DNA of 47,623 nucleotides from Meridianimarinicoccus zhengii (GCF_003254465.1 NZ_QDFI01000031.1:1-47623); one strand, 5' to 3'; positions 8,184 to 18,042 are shown, numbered from the stretch's first letter. The notes: a model not told the origin generated them from the sequence alone. A program made the numbers and translations.

Positions 8184-10004
8184 TCAGGATTGAAGGGCCC
8201 GCGTCGCGGTCGTCAGCCAGTCGCGCGCGGCAGTGCTGACCAGCGGCGCAAGCCTGCGGCGCGTTTCCGCGTGATAGGCATCGAGCCAGGCAATCTCCTC
8301 GGGCGACAGCATGGCAGGGTCGAGCGCGCTGCGGTCGATTGGGACATGGGTCAGCGTGCGGAGGGCCAGCCAGTCGCGGTCCGCGTCGCCGCCGGGCAGG
8401 GCGCGCGCAGGTTCCACGACGACCAAGTTCTCGATCCGGATGCCGAACGCGCCTTCGCGGTAGTAGCCGGGTTCGTTCGACAGGATCATGCCGGGTAAAA
8501 GCGGTTCGGCCCCGGACCGGGCCAGCCGCTGCGGCCCTTCGTGAACCGACAGGTAGCTGCCCACGCCGTGCCCGGTGCCATGGTCGTAATCCTGCCCGGC
8601 CAGCCACAGCGGAAAGCGCGCCAGCGCATCGATATCGCGGCCCGCCACGCCACGGGGAAACCGCGCGCGGCTGATGGCGATCATGCCCTGCACCACGCGG
8701 GTAAAGGCCGCCCGAGCGTCCGAGGCCACGTCGCCCATGGCGATCGTGCGGGTGATGTCGGTCGTGCCGTCGTCGTACTGCCCGCCGCTGTCGATCAGGA
8801 GCAGGTCGCCCGGTACGACGGCTCGGTTCGTCGCGCGCGTGACGCGGTAATGCACGATGGCGCCGTGCGGCCCGGTGCCCGCGATCGTGTCGAAGCTGAT
8901 GTCGCGCAGCGCGCCGGTGGCGGCACGGCAGCGTTCCAGTTCCGTCACGCAGTCGATCTCGGTCAGCGGGTCGCTGGACAGCGCCGCCTTGCGCCCGTCG
9001 AGCCAGCACAGGAATTCGACCATCGCCGCGCCGTCGCGCAGATGCGCGGCCTCGGCCCCCGCCAGTTCGGCTTCGGTCTTTGTCGCCTTGGGCAGCAGGC
9101 ACGGGTCAGCGCCCGCAATGGCTGTTCCCGGTGCGGAGTCGAGTGCCAGTTGCACAGCCAGCGGTGCACTGTCGCGGTCGATGCGCACCTGACCGGACAG
9201 ATCCCGCAGGGACGCGGCGAAATCTCCAGCGGGGTGGACGGCGACGGCTGGCCCAAGGTGCTCGTCCAGCCCTGAGAGCTTTGCCGCATCGGTGAACAGA
9301 TCGACGCGGCCATCGGCATGGAGGATCGCGAAGCCCTGCATGATCGGGATGCGCGGGATGTCGCTGCCGCGGATGTTCAGCAGCCAGCAGATGCTGTCGG
9401 GCTGGGTGAGCACGGCACAGTCATGGCCTGCCGCGGTGAGGTCGGCGGCGAGGGCCGCACGCTTGTCGGCAGCGCTGCGCCCGGCCAGTTCGTCGGGATG
9501 CGCGCGCGTCGGTGCCGCAGGCGGCGCGGGGCGGTCAAGCCAGACCGCATCCACGAGGTTGTCGTGTTCGAACAGTTCGATCCCGCTGCCGTCGAGACCC
9601 CGCCGCAAGGCTTCGATGTCCCGCACAGTGTGCAGCCACGGATCGAACCCGATCCGGGCCCCTTCGGGTGCGCTGTCCCGCAGCCATGCTGCCAGCTTCG
9701 TGTCGGGCCATGGCACGACCGTGAAGGCCGCGCCATCGGTCTGCGCGCGTGCCTGCACCCGGTAGCGGCCATCGACGAACAGGCCCGCGCGGTCGGGCAG
9801 CACGGCGCAGAACCCGGCCGAGCCGGTGAAACCCGTCAGCCAGACCAGCCGCGCATCGCAATCGGCCACGTATTCGCCCTGATGGGCGTCGGCGCGGGGC
9901 ACAAGGAACCCGTGCAGCCCGGCATCAGCCATGGCGGCGCGCAGGGCGGCAAGCCGGGGCGGCCCGGCTTCGGGCCGGGTCGTGGCGTCGAAATCCTGGA
10001 ACAT
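8184..10004 (-). CDS. Xaa-Pro aminopeptidase, M24B family
   Basis: A 606-residue peptidase with the three-part layout of long aminopeptidase P proteins: two N-terminal creatinase-like domains and a C-terminal pita-bread catalytic domain. Catalytic landmarks are LLIDSGGQYDDGTTDITRT (metal-binding Asp pair), GTGHGVGSYLSVHEGP (metal and substrate His) and LSNEPGYY (Glu). It removes the N-terminal residue ahead of proline and needs two metal ions. No signal peptide, so cytoplasmic. The start ATG overlaps the cobT stop as TGATG, which implies coupled translation behind cobT; a GTG one codon earlier is also possible. A role shared with cobalamin synthesis is not expected. Confidence 0.92.
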   Translation of the reverse strand: MFQDFDATTRPEAGPPRLAALRAAMADAGLHGFLVPRADAHQGEYVADCDARLVWLTGFTGSAGFCAVLPDRAGLFVDGRYRVQARAQTDGAAFTVVPWPDTKLAAWLRDSAPEGARIGFDPWLHTVRDIEALRRGLDGSGIELFEHDNLVDAVWLDRPAPPAAPTRAHPDELAGRSAADKRAALAADLTAAGHDCAVLTQPDSICWLLNIRGSDIPRIPIMQGFAILHADGRVDLFTDAAKLSGLDEHLGPAVAVHPAGDFAASLRDLSGQVRIDRDSAPLAVQLALDSAPGTAIAGADPCLLPKATKTEAELAGAEAAHLRDGAAMVEFLCWLDGRKAALSSDPLTEIDCVTELERCRAATGALRDISFDTIAGTGPHGAIVHYRVTRATNRAVVPGDLLLIDSGGQYDDGTTDITRTIAMGDVASDARAAFTRVVQGMIAISRARFPRGVAGRDIDALARFPLWLAGQDYDHGTGHGVGSYLSVHEGPQRLARSGAEPLLPGMILSNEPGYYREGAFGIRIENLVVVEPARALPGGDADRDWLALRTLTHVPIDRSALDPAMLSPEEIAWLDAYHAETRRRLAPLVSTAARDWLTTATRALQS

Positions 10005-11872
10005 CACCCGGCCTTTCGCATCCCAAGCACCCGCGCGCGTTTGCGCGGATCGCTGTCGAACAGCCCGGCCAGTTGTTCTGTCATGGCCCCCGCAAGCTGC
10101 TCGACATCTGTGATCGTGACGGCCCGTTCGTAATAGCGCGTCACGTCATGGCCGATGCCGATGGCGATCAGTTCCACCTGCCGCCGCCGCTGGACCATGG
10201 CGATCACGTCGCGCAGGTGCTTTTCCAGATAGTTTGCCGGGTTCACCGACAGGGTGCTGTCATCCACCGGGGCACCGTCGGAAATCACCATCAGGATCTT
10301 GCGCGCCTCGGGGCGGCCCAGCATCCGCCGATGCGCCCATTCCAGCGCCTCCCCGTCGATGTTTTCCTTCAGAAGCCCTTCCTTCATCATCAGGCCAAGG
10401 TTGGGCCGGGTCCGCCGCCACGGCGCATCGGCGGACTTGTAGACGATGTGGCGCAGGTCGTTCAGCCGCCCCGGTTGTTGCGGGCGGCCCGCGTTCAGCC
10501 ATGCCTCGCGCGCTTGCCCGCCCTTCCACGCGCGGGTGGTGAAGCCGAGGATTTCGACCTTCACGTCGCAGCGTTCCAGCGTGCGGGCCAGCACATCGGC
10601 GCAGATCGCCGCGATGGAGATGGGCCGCCCGCGCATGGAGCCCGAATTGTCCAGTAGCAGCGTGACCACCGTGTCGCGGAATTCCATGTCCTTCTCGACC
10701 TTGAAGCTCAGCGGCGTGGTGGGGTTGGCCACCACGCGCGCCAGCCGCCCGGCATCGAGGATGCCTTCCTCCCGGTCGAATTCCCAGCTGCGGTTCTGCT
10801 TGGCCTGCAACCGCCGCTGCAACTTGTTCGCCAGCCGGGACACCGCGCCCTTCAGCGGTTCGAGTTGCTGGTCGAGATAGGCGCGCAGGCGTTCCAGTTC
10901 GATCGGCTCGGCCAGATCCTCCGCCCCGATCTCCTCGTCATGGGTGTTGTCGTAGACGGTGTAGTTGACATCGGCCTCGGACACTGGCGGGGGCGGCGGC
11001 GGGTCGAGCGGCGCATCCCCGTCGGGCATGTCCTGCTCGTCGCCGTCGGCGTCCTCGGCCATCTCGTCCATGCTGACCTGCGCGTCGGCGGCCTCCTGCG
11101 TGTCCTCCTGCGAGCGTTCGGGGGCGGCCTCGTCGTTCTGGTCGCTGTCCTCGGGCGGCGAGGTGTCGGCGGTCTCGTCATCCTCGGCCGAGGATGCCTC
11201 GTCGTCCGGGTCCTCGTCCTCGGCATCCGGGTCGTCGCCCAACTGGTCGCCATACCCGAGATCCTCGATCACGCGGCGGGCGAGCTTGGCAAAGGCCGTC
11301 TGGTCGCCGAGCGCGTCGTTCAGGCCCGACAGCGTGCCGCCCGCCTCGCGCTCGATATGCTCGCGCCACAACCGCATGACGTTGTCGGCCCCTTCGGGAA
11401 GCGTGCGGCCGGTGGCGAGATGGCGAATGAGATAGCCTGCGGCGATGGCCAGCGGGGCGCCCGACGCCTCCTCAATCTCGGCATAGCCGCGCCGGTTGGC
11501 CTCGACGCCGATCTTGGCGTCGATATTTCCTGCCGTGCCCGGCATGGCGCGGGCGCCCACGGCTTCGCACCGGGCGGTTTCCAGCGCGTCGTAGATGTCG
11601 CGCGCCATCTGCCCCTGCGGGACATAGCGCGCATGGGTGCCTTCGTTGTGAAACCGCCGCCGCAGCGCATAGGCATCGGCGGTGCCCCGGGCCAGCAGCA
11701 CCTCCGCGGCGGTCATGCGGCGGCTGATCTGGGGCAGGCGCATCTGGTCGCCGGTCATGCCCGGCGGGTCCACGGAATAGCTGACGCCCAGTTCCGGGTC
11801 GTTGGCGAGCACGCGGGTCGCTTCTGCCAACGCCTTCTTGAACGGTTCCGACGGGTTGTCCGGCTTTGCCAT
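10004..11872 (-). CDS. cobT: aerobic cobaltochelatase subunit CobT
   Basis: The 622-residue CobT subunit, which with CobN and CobS inserts Co2+ into hydrogenobyrinic acid a,c-diamide in aerobic vitamin B12 synthesis. The N-terminal CobT domain (about 1-205) is followed by a very acidic linker (about 211-290), a proline run, and a C-terminal von Willebrand A domain whose metal-site DNSGS lies at 408-412. This layout matches the CobT/ChlD type of AAA chelatase subunits. The gene is separated from cobS by the CYTH-CHAD and DUF1428 genes, and no cobN is present in the window. It is the first gene of a two-gene unit with the M24 peptidase. Confidence 0.95.
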   Translation of the reverse strand: MAKPDNPSEPFKKALAEATRVLANDPELGVSYSVDPPGMTGDQMRLPQISRRMTAAEVLLARGTADAYALRRRFHNEGTHARYVPQGQMARDIYDALETARCEAVGARAMPGTAGNIDAKIGVEANRRGYAEIEEASGAPLAIAAGYLIRHLATGRTLPEGADNVMRLWREHIEREAGGTLSGLNDALGDQTAFAKLARRVIEDLGYGDQLGDDPDAEDEDPDDEASSAEDDETADTSPPEDSDQNDEAAPERSQEDTQEAADAQVSMDEMAEDADGDEQDMPDGDAPLDPPPPPPVSEADVNYTVYDNTHDEEIGAEDLAEPIELERLRAYLDQQLEPLKGAVSRLANKLQRRLQAKQNRSWEFDREEGILDAGRLARVVANPTTPLSFKVEKDMEFRDTVVTLLLDNSGSMRGRPISIAAICADVLARTLERCDVKVEILGFTTRAWKGGQAREAWLNAGRPQQPGRLNDLRHIVYKSADAPWRRTRPNLGLMMKEGLLKENIDGEALEWAHRRMLGRPEARKILMVISDGAPVDDSTLSVNPANYLEKHLRDVIAMVQRRRQVELIAIGIGHDVTRYYERAVTITDVEQLAGAMTEQLAGLFDSDPRKRARVLGMRKAG

Positions 11873-11976
11873 GGGGCCTCTTCGTGACGATAACGGGGGC
11901 GCGCGGGCGGCAACGCCTCGGTCTTGGGGAGGTTATGGAGCCTTTTGGCCCGCCTGACCAGTCCTCAGCCCGGTCT

Positions 11977-13533
11977 TCAACCCATGTCCCAGGGGCGCGG
12001 CGCGTCGCGCAGATCGTGCCAGAGAGCGCGGGCATGGCTCCAGGCCGCTTCGGCGCGCACGGTGCGGGCACCGAGGATCCAGCCCACCGCGCGCTGCACC
12101 TGCGGGTCGTCCGCGCCCGGTGCCTGCGGGCCGCTCAGCAGGGTTTGTGCCATCGCAAGGTCGTTGAGATCGCCGAACACGTCCTGTAGTGTCCGAAGGC
12201 GCTTCACGAAAGCGCGCGTGGGCTTTTCGTCCAGCACGGGGCCAAGGAACTCCACCGCGTAGCGCAGGGATTTCAGCGTCTTGCGCAGGTCGTGGCGCGC
12301 CTCGATCGACAGGGTGTCGATGCCCCGCGCGCGCTTGGTCGCCCGTGACCAGTGCCGCGCCAGCGCATCCTTTGCCAGCCCCGACAGGGGCTGCGCTAGC
12401 CGTGCTGACTGGTCGATATCGCCCGGATCGAGCCAGCCGCGGGCCTCGATGAACTGTGCGAGATCGAGCAGGAAACCTTGCGCCCGCGTGCCCGCCAGTG
12501 TCGTGCGCATGCCGCTGCGCTGCGCCGTTGCCGCGTCGGCCAGCAGATCGGCCAGCCGCGCGAAGCCGGGTTCTGTCGGGTGCGACTCGGCCTCCGGGCG
12601 CAAAAGATCATGCACCGCCACGTCGAGATCGCGGAGATGCCCGGTTTCGCGCCCCAGCCAGCGTGCCTCGGCCTTCAGGTGGTCGAGCGCGGGGCCGGCC
12701 AGCACGGGGCCGAAGATGTCGAGCGCGGCGCGCATTCGGCGCAGCCCGATACGCAACTGGTGCGGGCCTTCGACCGCGTCGCTGTTGCGCACGGCGTCCG
12801 CATTCGCCGCGATCTGGTCAAGACATTCGCGCAGCACGTCGCGCGCCGCGGTCTCGGCGGTCTGGTCGGCTGTCAGCGCCACGGTACGGGCCTTGCGCGG
12901 CGCCGGGTTCGGGATCGCATCACCACCGTCGGCCAGCGCGAAGGCGCGCGCCGCCTTGGACATCCGCGACAGGCGCAGCCCGCCTTCGGGCATCAACTCG
13001 CGTGCAAGGTCGAAGAGTGCCGTGACATGCCCGGATTTCAGCTCCAGCTCCAGCTCGTGCAGATCGGCCGTGCGGTCGCCGCCTCGCAGGGTACCGGTAT
13101 CCAGCGCGACTTCGGCCCGGGTCCAGCCGCCCATGGCGACGGTCGCTGCGTGGCGCGTGATCGCCGTTTCGACGCGCGGGACCAGCGGAGTGTCGCCCAC
13201 CAGCGAGATCACCCGGTCGCGCATGGCTTCGTCAGGGATGGCCGCAAGGTCGATCTCGCCGCCGGCCAAAGGGGCTTCGCTTTCCTGCGTGGTCTGCAGA
13301 CCGGCATGGTTGCTCAGCCGTCCCTTGCAGGTCTGTACCCAGCCCGCCCCGTCATGACGCACCCTGAGCGCGAAGCCTGACTGCCGCAGCGCATCGTCTT
13401 CCGTGTCGTGGTAGACGCTGCGCAGATCGAGCGTCTGCACCGGCCCCGTCAGTCCGCGCAAGGTGCGCAGCCGCGCCAGTACGGATGAAACCTGTCCGCC
13501 GGTCAGAAGAAACTTGAGTTCGATTTCGGTCAT
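11977..13533 (-). CDS. CYTH and CHAD domain protein, probable inorganic triphosphatase or polyphosphate-binding protein
   Basis: A 518-residue protein joining an N-terminal CYTH domain (about 1-200) to a C-terminal CHAD domain (about 220-500). The CYTH signature ExExK is visible as MTEIELKF, with E3, E5 and K7; this fold hydrolyses triphosphates such as inorganic PPPi. The CHAD part shows the conserved His and Arg helices (GPHQLRIGLRRMRAAL, GHLRDLDVA, ARHDLRKTLKSLRYAVEFL), a fold known to bind polyphosphate. This is the domain order of E. coli YgiF. It lies between cobT and DUF1428, an unusual place, with its own upstream region. Enzyme activity is inferred from family only. Confidence 0.9.
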   Translation of the reverse strand: MTEIELKFLLTGGQVSSVLARLRTLRGLTGPVQTLDLRSVYHDTEDDALRQSGFALRVRHDGAGWVQTCKGRLSNHAGLQTTQESEAPLAGGEIDLAAIPDEAMRDRVISLVGDTPLVPRVETAITRHAATVAMGGWTRAEVALDTGTLRGGDRTADLHELELELKSGHVTALFDLARELMPEGGLRLSRMSKAARAFALADGGDAIPNPAPRKARTVALTADQTAETAARDVLRECLDQIAANADAVRNSDAVEGPHQLRIGLRRMRAALDIFGPVLAGPALDHLKAEARWLGRETGHLRDLDVAVHDLLRPEAESHPTEPGFARLADLLADAATAQRSGMRTTLAGTRAQGFLLDLAQFIEARGWLDPGDIDQSARLAQPLSGLAKDALARHWSRATKRARGIDTLSIEARHDLRKTLKSLRYAVEFLGPVLDEKPTRAFVKRLRTLQDVFGDLNDLAMAQTLLSGPQAPGADDPQVQRAVGWILGARTVRAEAAWSHARALWHDLRDAPRPWDMG

Positions 13534-13652
13534 GGCTGTGCTCTAGTCATTTTGGTGGAAATCGCAACCGACGACGTGGCGCCGCTTTGTCCTGCGCATT
13601 GATGTTGTCCGGCATCGGCGTAGGCTGTCCACAGGCGATTCGGGGGGGCGGC

Positions 13653-14012
13653 GTGGCGTATGTGGATGGTTTCGTCGCGGCGGTGCCGGTGGCCAACAAG
13701 GCCGCCTACATCGCCCATGCGAAGGCCGCGGCAGAAGTGTTCATCGCGCATGGGGCGCTGTCGGTCAACGAGTGCTGGGCGGATGACGTGCCGCCGGGCA
13801 AGGTGACATCCTTCCCGATGGCGGTTCAGTGCGGCGAGGACGAGGCCGTCGTCTTTTCCTGGGTGTCCTGGGCGGATCGTGCGGCCCGCGATACGGGGTG
13901 GGCCGCCGTTATGGCCGACCCGCGCATGAGTCCGGAGGCCAACCCGATGCCCTTTGACGGCAAACGCCTCATCTATGGTGGGTTCGAACAGATCTTGCAG
14001 GCCGAGGGCTAA
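13653..14012 (+). CDS. DUF1428 family protein
   Basis: A 119-residue protein of the DUF1428 family, which has a ferredoxin-like dimeric alpha-beta barrel fold. The start AYVDGFVAAVP and later DVPPGKVTSFPMAV, VVFSWVSWADRAARD and MPFDGKRLIYGGFE are the family's usual landmarks. I chose GTG 13653 because a G-rich ribosome site sits just before it and family members begin M-x-YVDGF; the 22 residues of a longer in-frame reading look non-coding. Biochemical role unknown. It is transcribed against its neighbours, converging with cobS. Confidence 0.85.
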   Translation: MAYVDGFVAAVPVANKAAYIAHAKAAAEVFIAHGALSVNECWADDVPPGKVTSFPMAVQCGEDEAVVFSWVSWADRAARDTGWAAVMADPRMSPEANPMPFDGKRLIYGGFEQILQAEG

Positions 14013-14037
14013 GCCCCTCGCGTGCCGATCGCGCAAG

Positions 14038-15024
14038 TCAGCCCAGCGACAGGCTGACCGCGCTTTCCGGCAGTTCCTCGGCAAAGCAGCGCTGGTAGAA
14101 CTCGGCCACCGTCTGGCGTTCCAGCTCGTCGCATTTGTTGAGGAAGGACAGCCGGAAGGCGTAGCCCACATCCTTGAAGATGAACGCGTTCTGCGCCCAG
14201 GCGATGACTGTCCGCGGGCTCATGACCGTGCTCAGCTCGCCGTTCATGAAGGCCGTGCGCGTCAGGTCGGCAACCGTCACCATCTGGCTGACGGTCTGGC
14301 GCCCGTCCTTGTTGTTGTAGTGCGGGCACTTCGACAGCACGATCGCGGCTTCCGCGTCATGGGAGAGATAGTTGAGCGTCGCCACGAGGCTCCAGCGGTC
14401 CATCTGGCCCTGGTTGATCTGCTGTGTGCCATGATACAGCCCCGTCGTGTCGCCCAGACCCACGGTGTTCGCGGTGGCGAAGATGCGGAAATAGGGATTC
14501 GGCGTCAGCACCTTGTTCTGGTCAAGAAGCGTCAGCTTGCCGTCCGCTTCCAGCACCCGCTGGATCACGAACATCACGTCGGCGCGCCCCGCGTCGTATT
14601 CGTCGAAGACGATCGCGGTGTTCGTCCGCAGCGCCCAAGGCAGGATGCCTTCCTGGAACTCGGTATACTGCTTGCCGTCCTTCAGCTTGATCGCGTCCTT
14701 GCCGATCAGGTCGATCCGGCTGATATGGCTGTCGAGATTGACGCGCACGAGCGGCCAGTTCAACCGGGCCGCGACCTGTTCGATATGGGTGGACTTGCCG
14801 GTGCCGTGGTACCCTTGGATCATCACGCGGCGGTTGAAGGCAAAACCCGCAAGGATCGCCAGCGTCGTGTCGCGGTCGAACTTGTAGGTCGGATCGATGT
14901 CGGGCACGCGATCCGAGCGGTCCGCGAACCCCTTCACCGTCATGTCGCTGTCGATGCCGAACACCTCGCGGACCGAGATGTCCTCGGTGGGTTTCGTGTT
15001 CACGTCCATGCTGCCGTCCGCCAT
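14038..15024 (-). CDS. cobS: aerobic cobaltochelatase subunit CobS
   Basis: A 328-residue AAA+ ATPase, the motor subunit that works with CobT to drive CobN during cobalt insertion. The Walker [10 protein letters not shown] lies at 71-79, and the Walker B region reads [16 protein letters not shown]. Length matches CobS (about 330). The start ATG 15024 gives the expected N-terminus [12 protein letters not shown]; a much longer in-frame reading (to 15522) runs antisense through the flavoprotein gene and is rejected. It is the last gene of the leftward set after J-domain, lipoprotein and flavoprotein genes, with 71 bp before it. Confidence 0.94.
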   Translation of the reverse strand: MADGSMDVNTKPTEDISVREVFGIDSDMTVKGFADRSDRVPDIDPTYKFDRDTTLAILAGFAFNRRVMIQGYHGTGKSTHIEQVAARLNWPLVRVNLDSHISRIDLIGKDAIKLKDGKQYTEFQEGILPWALRTNTAIVFDEYDAGRADVMFVIQRVLEADGKLTLLDQNKVLTPNPYFRIFATANTVGLGDTTGLYHGTQQINQGQMDRWSLVATLNYLSHDAEAAIVLSKCPHYNNKDGRQTVSQMVTVADLTRTAFMNGELSTVMSPRTVIAWAQNAFIFKDVGYAFRLSFLNKCDELERQTVAEFYQRCFAEELPESAVSLSLG

Positions 15025-15095
15025 GTGATCTGCCCTTTTCGCCGCGTCGGTGGTGCAACATATCACGCGGGGGTGCAAGGGGAAGGGCCGGGCGT

Positions 15096-16292
15096 TCAGC
15101 CACGCCGCGCCGCGGCGATGGCCTGTCCCGCGGCCCAGCCCGACGCCCATGCCCATTGAAAATTGTAGCCGCCCAGCCAGCCTGTCACGTCCACGACCTC
15201 GCCCACGAAATGGAGACCCGGCACGCGGCTTTCCATGCTGCGGGCGTTCAGTGCATCCGTCCCGACGCCGCCCGCCGTGACCTCGGCCTTGCGATAGCCC
15301 TCGGTGCCGGTGGGGCGCAGCCGCCACGCGGTCAGCAGATCCGCAAGCGGCGCAAGCCGCGTGTCGGACAGATCCGCCAGCCGCCCTCTGACATCGGCCA
15401 TGTTGCACAGATGATCGGCCAGCCGCTTCGGGATCAGCCCGCCCAGCACCCCGCCCACGTCGCGCCGCCCCGCGCGGGCCCGTTCTGCCCGCAGCCGCCC
15501 CGGAAGATCGTCGCCGGGGCAAAGGGCCACGGCGATGTCGTCCCCCTCCTGCCAGTAGCTTGACGCTTGCAGCACCGCCGGGCCGGACAGGCCGCGATGG
15601 GTGAACAGAAGCGCCTCTTCGAAGGACGCCGCGCCCGCGGTCAGCCGTGCGGGTACTGCCACACCGGACAGGGCGGCGAATTCGTCCCCGAAGGTCAGCG
15701 GCACCAGCGCGGGGCGCGTGGGCACAAGCGGCAGGCCGAACTGGTCCGCGATGCGGTAGCCGAGCCCGCTCGCCCCGATCTTGGGGATCGACTTGCCGCC
15801 CGTGGCCACCACCAGCCGCGGCGTGCGCAGCGTGCAGGGGCTTCCGTCGCGGATCAGGTCAACCGTGAAGCGGCCTTCGGCATGGGAGATTTCGCCCACC
15901 TGCGTGTTGAGCCACAACGCCGCGCCCGCCTGCGCGATCTCGGCCACCAGCAGGTCGATGATCTGGCGCGCGCTGTCGTCGCAGAAAAGCTGCCCCAGCG
16001 TCTTTTCGTGCCATCCGATACCGTGGCGGTCCACGAGGTCGATGAAATCCCACTGGGTATACCGGCTTAGCGCGGATTTGGCGAAATGGGGGTTCTCGGA
16101 CAGGAAATTGTCCGGGCCGGTGTGCAGGTTGGTGAAGTTGCAGCGCCCGCCGCCCGAAATGCGGATCTTCTCCCCCGGCACCGGCATGTGGTCCACCACG
16201 ACGGCACCGGGACCGGCATGGGCGGCGCACATCATGCCGGCGGCTCCGGCCCCGAGGATCAAAGCCGGGCAATCGATGACGCGGCCGGTCAT
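15096..16292 (-). CDS. NAD(P)/FAD-dependent oxidoreductase, BaiN/HI0933 family
   Basis: A 398-residue flavoprotein of the HI0933/BaiN family. The N-terminal FAD-binding Rossmann motif GAGAAGM is at 14-20, followed by the family's [11 protein letters not shown], then [20 protein letters not shown], and the C-terminal FAD contact [27 protein letters not shown] (split: [26 protein letters not shown]). Substrate unknown for most members; BaiN of gut clostridia has been linked to bile-acid metabolism, but that role should not be transferred. The start overlaps the stop of the upstream lipoprotein gene by ATGA (16289-16292). Cytoplasmic. Confidence 0.9.
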   Translation of the reverse strand: MTGRVIDCPALILGAGAAGMMCAAHAGPGAVVVDHMPVPGEKIRISGGGRCNFTNLHTGPDNFLSENPHFAKSALSRYTQWDFIDLVDRHGIGWHEKTLGQLFCDDSARQIIDLLVAEIAQAGAALWLNTQVGEISHAEGRFTVDLIRDGSPCTLRTPRLVVATGGKSIPKIGASGLGYRIADQFGLPLVPTRPALVPLTFGDEFAALSGVAVPARLTAGAASFEEALLFTHRGLSGPAVLQASSYWQEGDDIAVALCPGDDLPGRLRAERARAGRRDVGGVLGGLIPKRLADHLCNMADVRGRLADLSDTRLAPLADLLTAWRLRPTGTEGYRKAEVTAGGVGTDALNARSMESRVPGLHFVGEVVDVTGWLGGYNFQWAWASGWAAGQAIAAARRG

Positions 16293-16747
16293 CGCCGGGG
16301 CACGCGCCGGTAGCCGAGCACGGCGCCGTCCTCGGGGCGGAACACGACGCGCAGGGTGGACAGCGCGCCGCCGCGGGCGGGATCGGCGGCGGCGAAGGTC
16401 ACGATCACGGGGCTTGGGCCGCGTGCGGGCCACAGGATCTCGTCGCGGCGCGGGTCGAACCGGGGCGGTGCCAGACCCAGCGCCTGCGTCGTGGCTTCAA
16501 GCGCTGGTTGCCCGCTGATGCCGCCGTCGAAGACAGGCCAACTGCCCGATACCCCGCGCACGACCCGCACCGGATCGCCCGGACCGCGGGGTGTGCAGAC
16601 CTGCGTATCGCGCCCCGACGCGTCGCGCGGCCCGTCGCGGCATATGCCCGGCACAAGGTCAGGGCTGCTCCCGCAGCCCGCGAGTAGAAAGGTCACGCCA
16701 ATGCCGCCACACAGCCGGACCAGTCCGTTTCCACCACCGGGGGCCAT
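16289..16747 (-). CDS. small hypothetical lipoprotein
   Basis: A 152-residue predicted lipoprotein. The N-terminus MAPGGGNGLVRLCGG leads into a hydrophobic core and the lipobox LLAGC. The mature part has one short Cys-containing loop (PGICRDGPRDASG) and a C-terminal beta-rich stretch ending in a basic tail (GYRRVPRR). No domain recognised. GGGGGA lies just before ATG 16747, and its stop overlaps the flavoprotein start by 4 bases, so it is a real coupled gene. It sits 8 bp behind the J-domain gene. Longer in-frame readings duplicate the J-domain gene in another frame. Confidence 0.7.
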   Translation of the reverse strand: MAPGGGNGLVRLCGGIGVTFLLAGCGSSPDLVPGICRDGPRDASGRDTQVCTPRGPGDPVRVVRGVSGSWPVFDGGISGQPALEATTQALGLAPPRFDPRRDEILWPARGPSPVIVTFAAADPARGGALSTLRVVFRPEDGAVLGYRRVPRR

Positions 16748-16755
16748 TCCCCCGG

Positions 16756-17388
16756 TCAGTCCTTGAAGCTGCGGCTGTCCTTGATCTGGTCCCAGGCCCA
16801 GACGACCTCCTGCAACCGCTCCTCGTCGCTGCGGTCGCCGCCATTCATGTCGGGGTGCAGGATCTTGATGAGGCTGCGATACTGCTTGCGGATTTCCACC
16901 TTGGTCCAGTGGTCCCTCGCCTCGAGGATTTCCAGCGCGCGGCGTTCGGTCGGCGGCAGGCGGCGCGTGCCGGTGATCGATTTGCCGGGATTCTGCGTCG
17001 CCTTCTCGCCCAGCACCTGGTGCGGGTCGTCGATGCCCAAGCGCCGCCAGGCGCGCTGTTCGTCGCTCTGCTTGCCGAAGGGCTTGGTGCCGCGCCCCCA
17101 GACGCGGTCCTTTTCGATCTGCTCTTCCATCTCTGCCTCGGTGGCGCCCGAGAAGAAGTTCCACTTAAGATTGTACTCGCGCACGTGGTCCTTGCAGAAC
17201 CACAGGTAGTCATCGAGGCTGTCTGGCGAGCGCGGTGCGCGATACTGCCCGATCAGGTCGCAGCCGGGATGTTCGCAGACCCGGTTGGAAGTTTCGAACG
17301 CGCCGGACATGCCACGCTTGCCGCGGGTCTTCTTCTTCTTGGCGGAGGATACCGACAGGTCAAATCCGAAGGGATCGTTCTTCGACAT
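16756..17388 (-). CDS. J-domain protein (DnaJ family)
   Basis: A 210-residue co-chaperone-like protein whose J-domain is at the C-terminus, with the diagnostic HPD at 178-180 inside LIKILHPDMNGGD. The N-terminal half has a basic patch (KKKKTRGKR) and Cys/His positions C38, C43, C65 and H68 that could hold a metal ion. J-domains stimulate the ATPase of an Hsp70 partner; the partner here is unknown. ATG 17388 gives the expected start MSKNDPFGF and is preceded by AAAGG; a longer reading lacks support. The gene is divergent from bolA. A J-domain gene near bolA and cobS is a recurring arrangement in Rhodobacterales. Confidence 0.88.
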   Translation of the reverse strand: MSKNDPFGFDLSVSSAKKKKTRGKRGMSGAFETSNRVCEHPGCDLIGQYRAPRSPDSLDDYLWFCKDHVREYNLKWNFFSGATEAEMEEQIEKDRVWGRGTKPFGKQSDEQRAWRRLGIDDPHQVLGEKATQNPGKSITGTRRLPPTERRALEILEARDHWTKVEIRKQYRSLIKILHPDMNGGDRSDEERLQEVVWAWDQIKDSRSFKD

Positions 17389-17483
17389 GCAAAAACCTTT
17401 CCGACTCGCACGGGCGGCATTCCAACCGCGGGCGCCAGAGTCTAACCTTTCCCCACCGAAGCGAAAGGGGGCATGACGTAAAA

Positions 17484-17741
17484 ATGGGGATTGCACAGGA
17501 GATCGAGGCCCGGCTCGAATCGGCGTTGAAGCCGGAGCGGCTTGTCGTCACCGATGACAGCGAGGCCCATCGCGGCCATGGCGGGTGGCGCGAGGGCGGC
17601 GAAACCCATTTCCGTATCGACATCGCGGCCGAGGCGTTGCGGCCCATGTCCCGGATCGCGCGGCACCGGGCGATCCACGATGCGTTGGGCAAGGATCTCG
17701 TGGGGCGCATCCACGCGCTGGAAATCCACATCGCTGCCTGA
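17484..17741 (+). CDS. bolA: BolA family protein
   Basis: An 85-residue BolA-type protein with the class II KH-like fold. The stretch LVVTDDSEAHRGHGGWREGGETHFRIDI contains the conserved His and the loop used with monothiol glutaredoxins to bind or pass on [2Fe-2S] clusters (split: LVVTDDSEAHRGHG, GETHFRIDI). The C-terminal RHRAIHDALG and HALEIHI are also typical. ATG 17484 was chosen; an upstream ATG at 17473 stops after two codons. The ribosome site is weak. The gene is divergent from the J-domain gene with about 95 bp between, so both promoters must lie there. Confidence 0.9.
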   Translation: MGIAQEIEARLESALKPERLVVTDDSEAHRGHGGWREGGETHFRIDIAAEALRPMSRIARHRAIHDALGKDLVGRIHALEIHIAA

Positions 17742-17748
17742 ATTCAGG

Positions 17749-18042
17749 TCACGCCGGGCTGCTGTCGCCCCGGTTCTCCAGCAGTTTCAGCGCTGCGCGC
17801 GTCCCGTCCTGGCCGTCGCGCGGACGGCGGAACACCAGCAGCGTCCGGAAGCCCATGCGCGTGCCGGTCAGCCCGGTGCGTTCCTTCATGGGCAGGGTTT
17901 CGGCGCGCACGAATTCCCAGCCTTGCTGCGCCTCGGCGTTCAGGACATCGGCCAGTGCGCGGGCATAGGCGTCCTCGCCCTCGTCGCGGGTCTTGGCGGC
18001 GCGATCCGGGGCGGGCAGAACGCGATATTCGTGGTCGGGCAT
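17749..18042 (-). CDS. DUF4177 domain-containing protein
   Basis: A 97-residue protein of the DUF4177 type: it opens with HEYRVLPAP, followed by LNAEAQQGWEFVRAETLP and RTLLVFRRP. This three-part pattern (tyrosine strand, GWE helix cap, final strand) is what marks the family. No activity is known. No signal peptide or membrane helix. Its stop is 7 bp from the convergent bolA stop. A 29-codon reading frame lies just upstream on the same strand (see findings) but is not supported as a gene. Confidence 0.75.
   Translation of the reverse strand: MPDHEYRVLPAPDRAAKTRDEGEDAYARALADVLNAEAQQGWEFVRAETLPMKERTGLTGTRMGFRTLLVFRRPRDGQDGTRAALKLLENRGDSSPA

Noticed and set aside
14038-15522. A 494-codon version of cobS
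   Set aside because: The first 166 codons run antisense through the flavoprotein gene; 328 residues from 15024 match CobS length.
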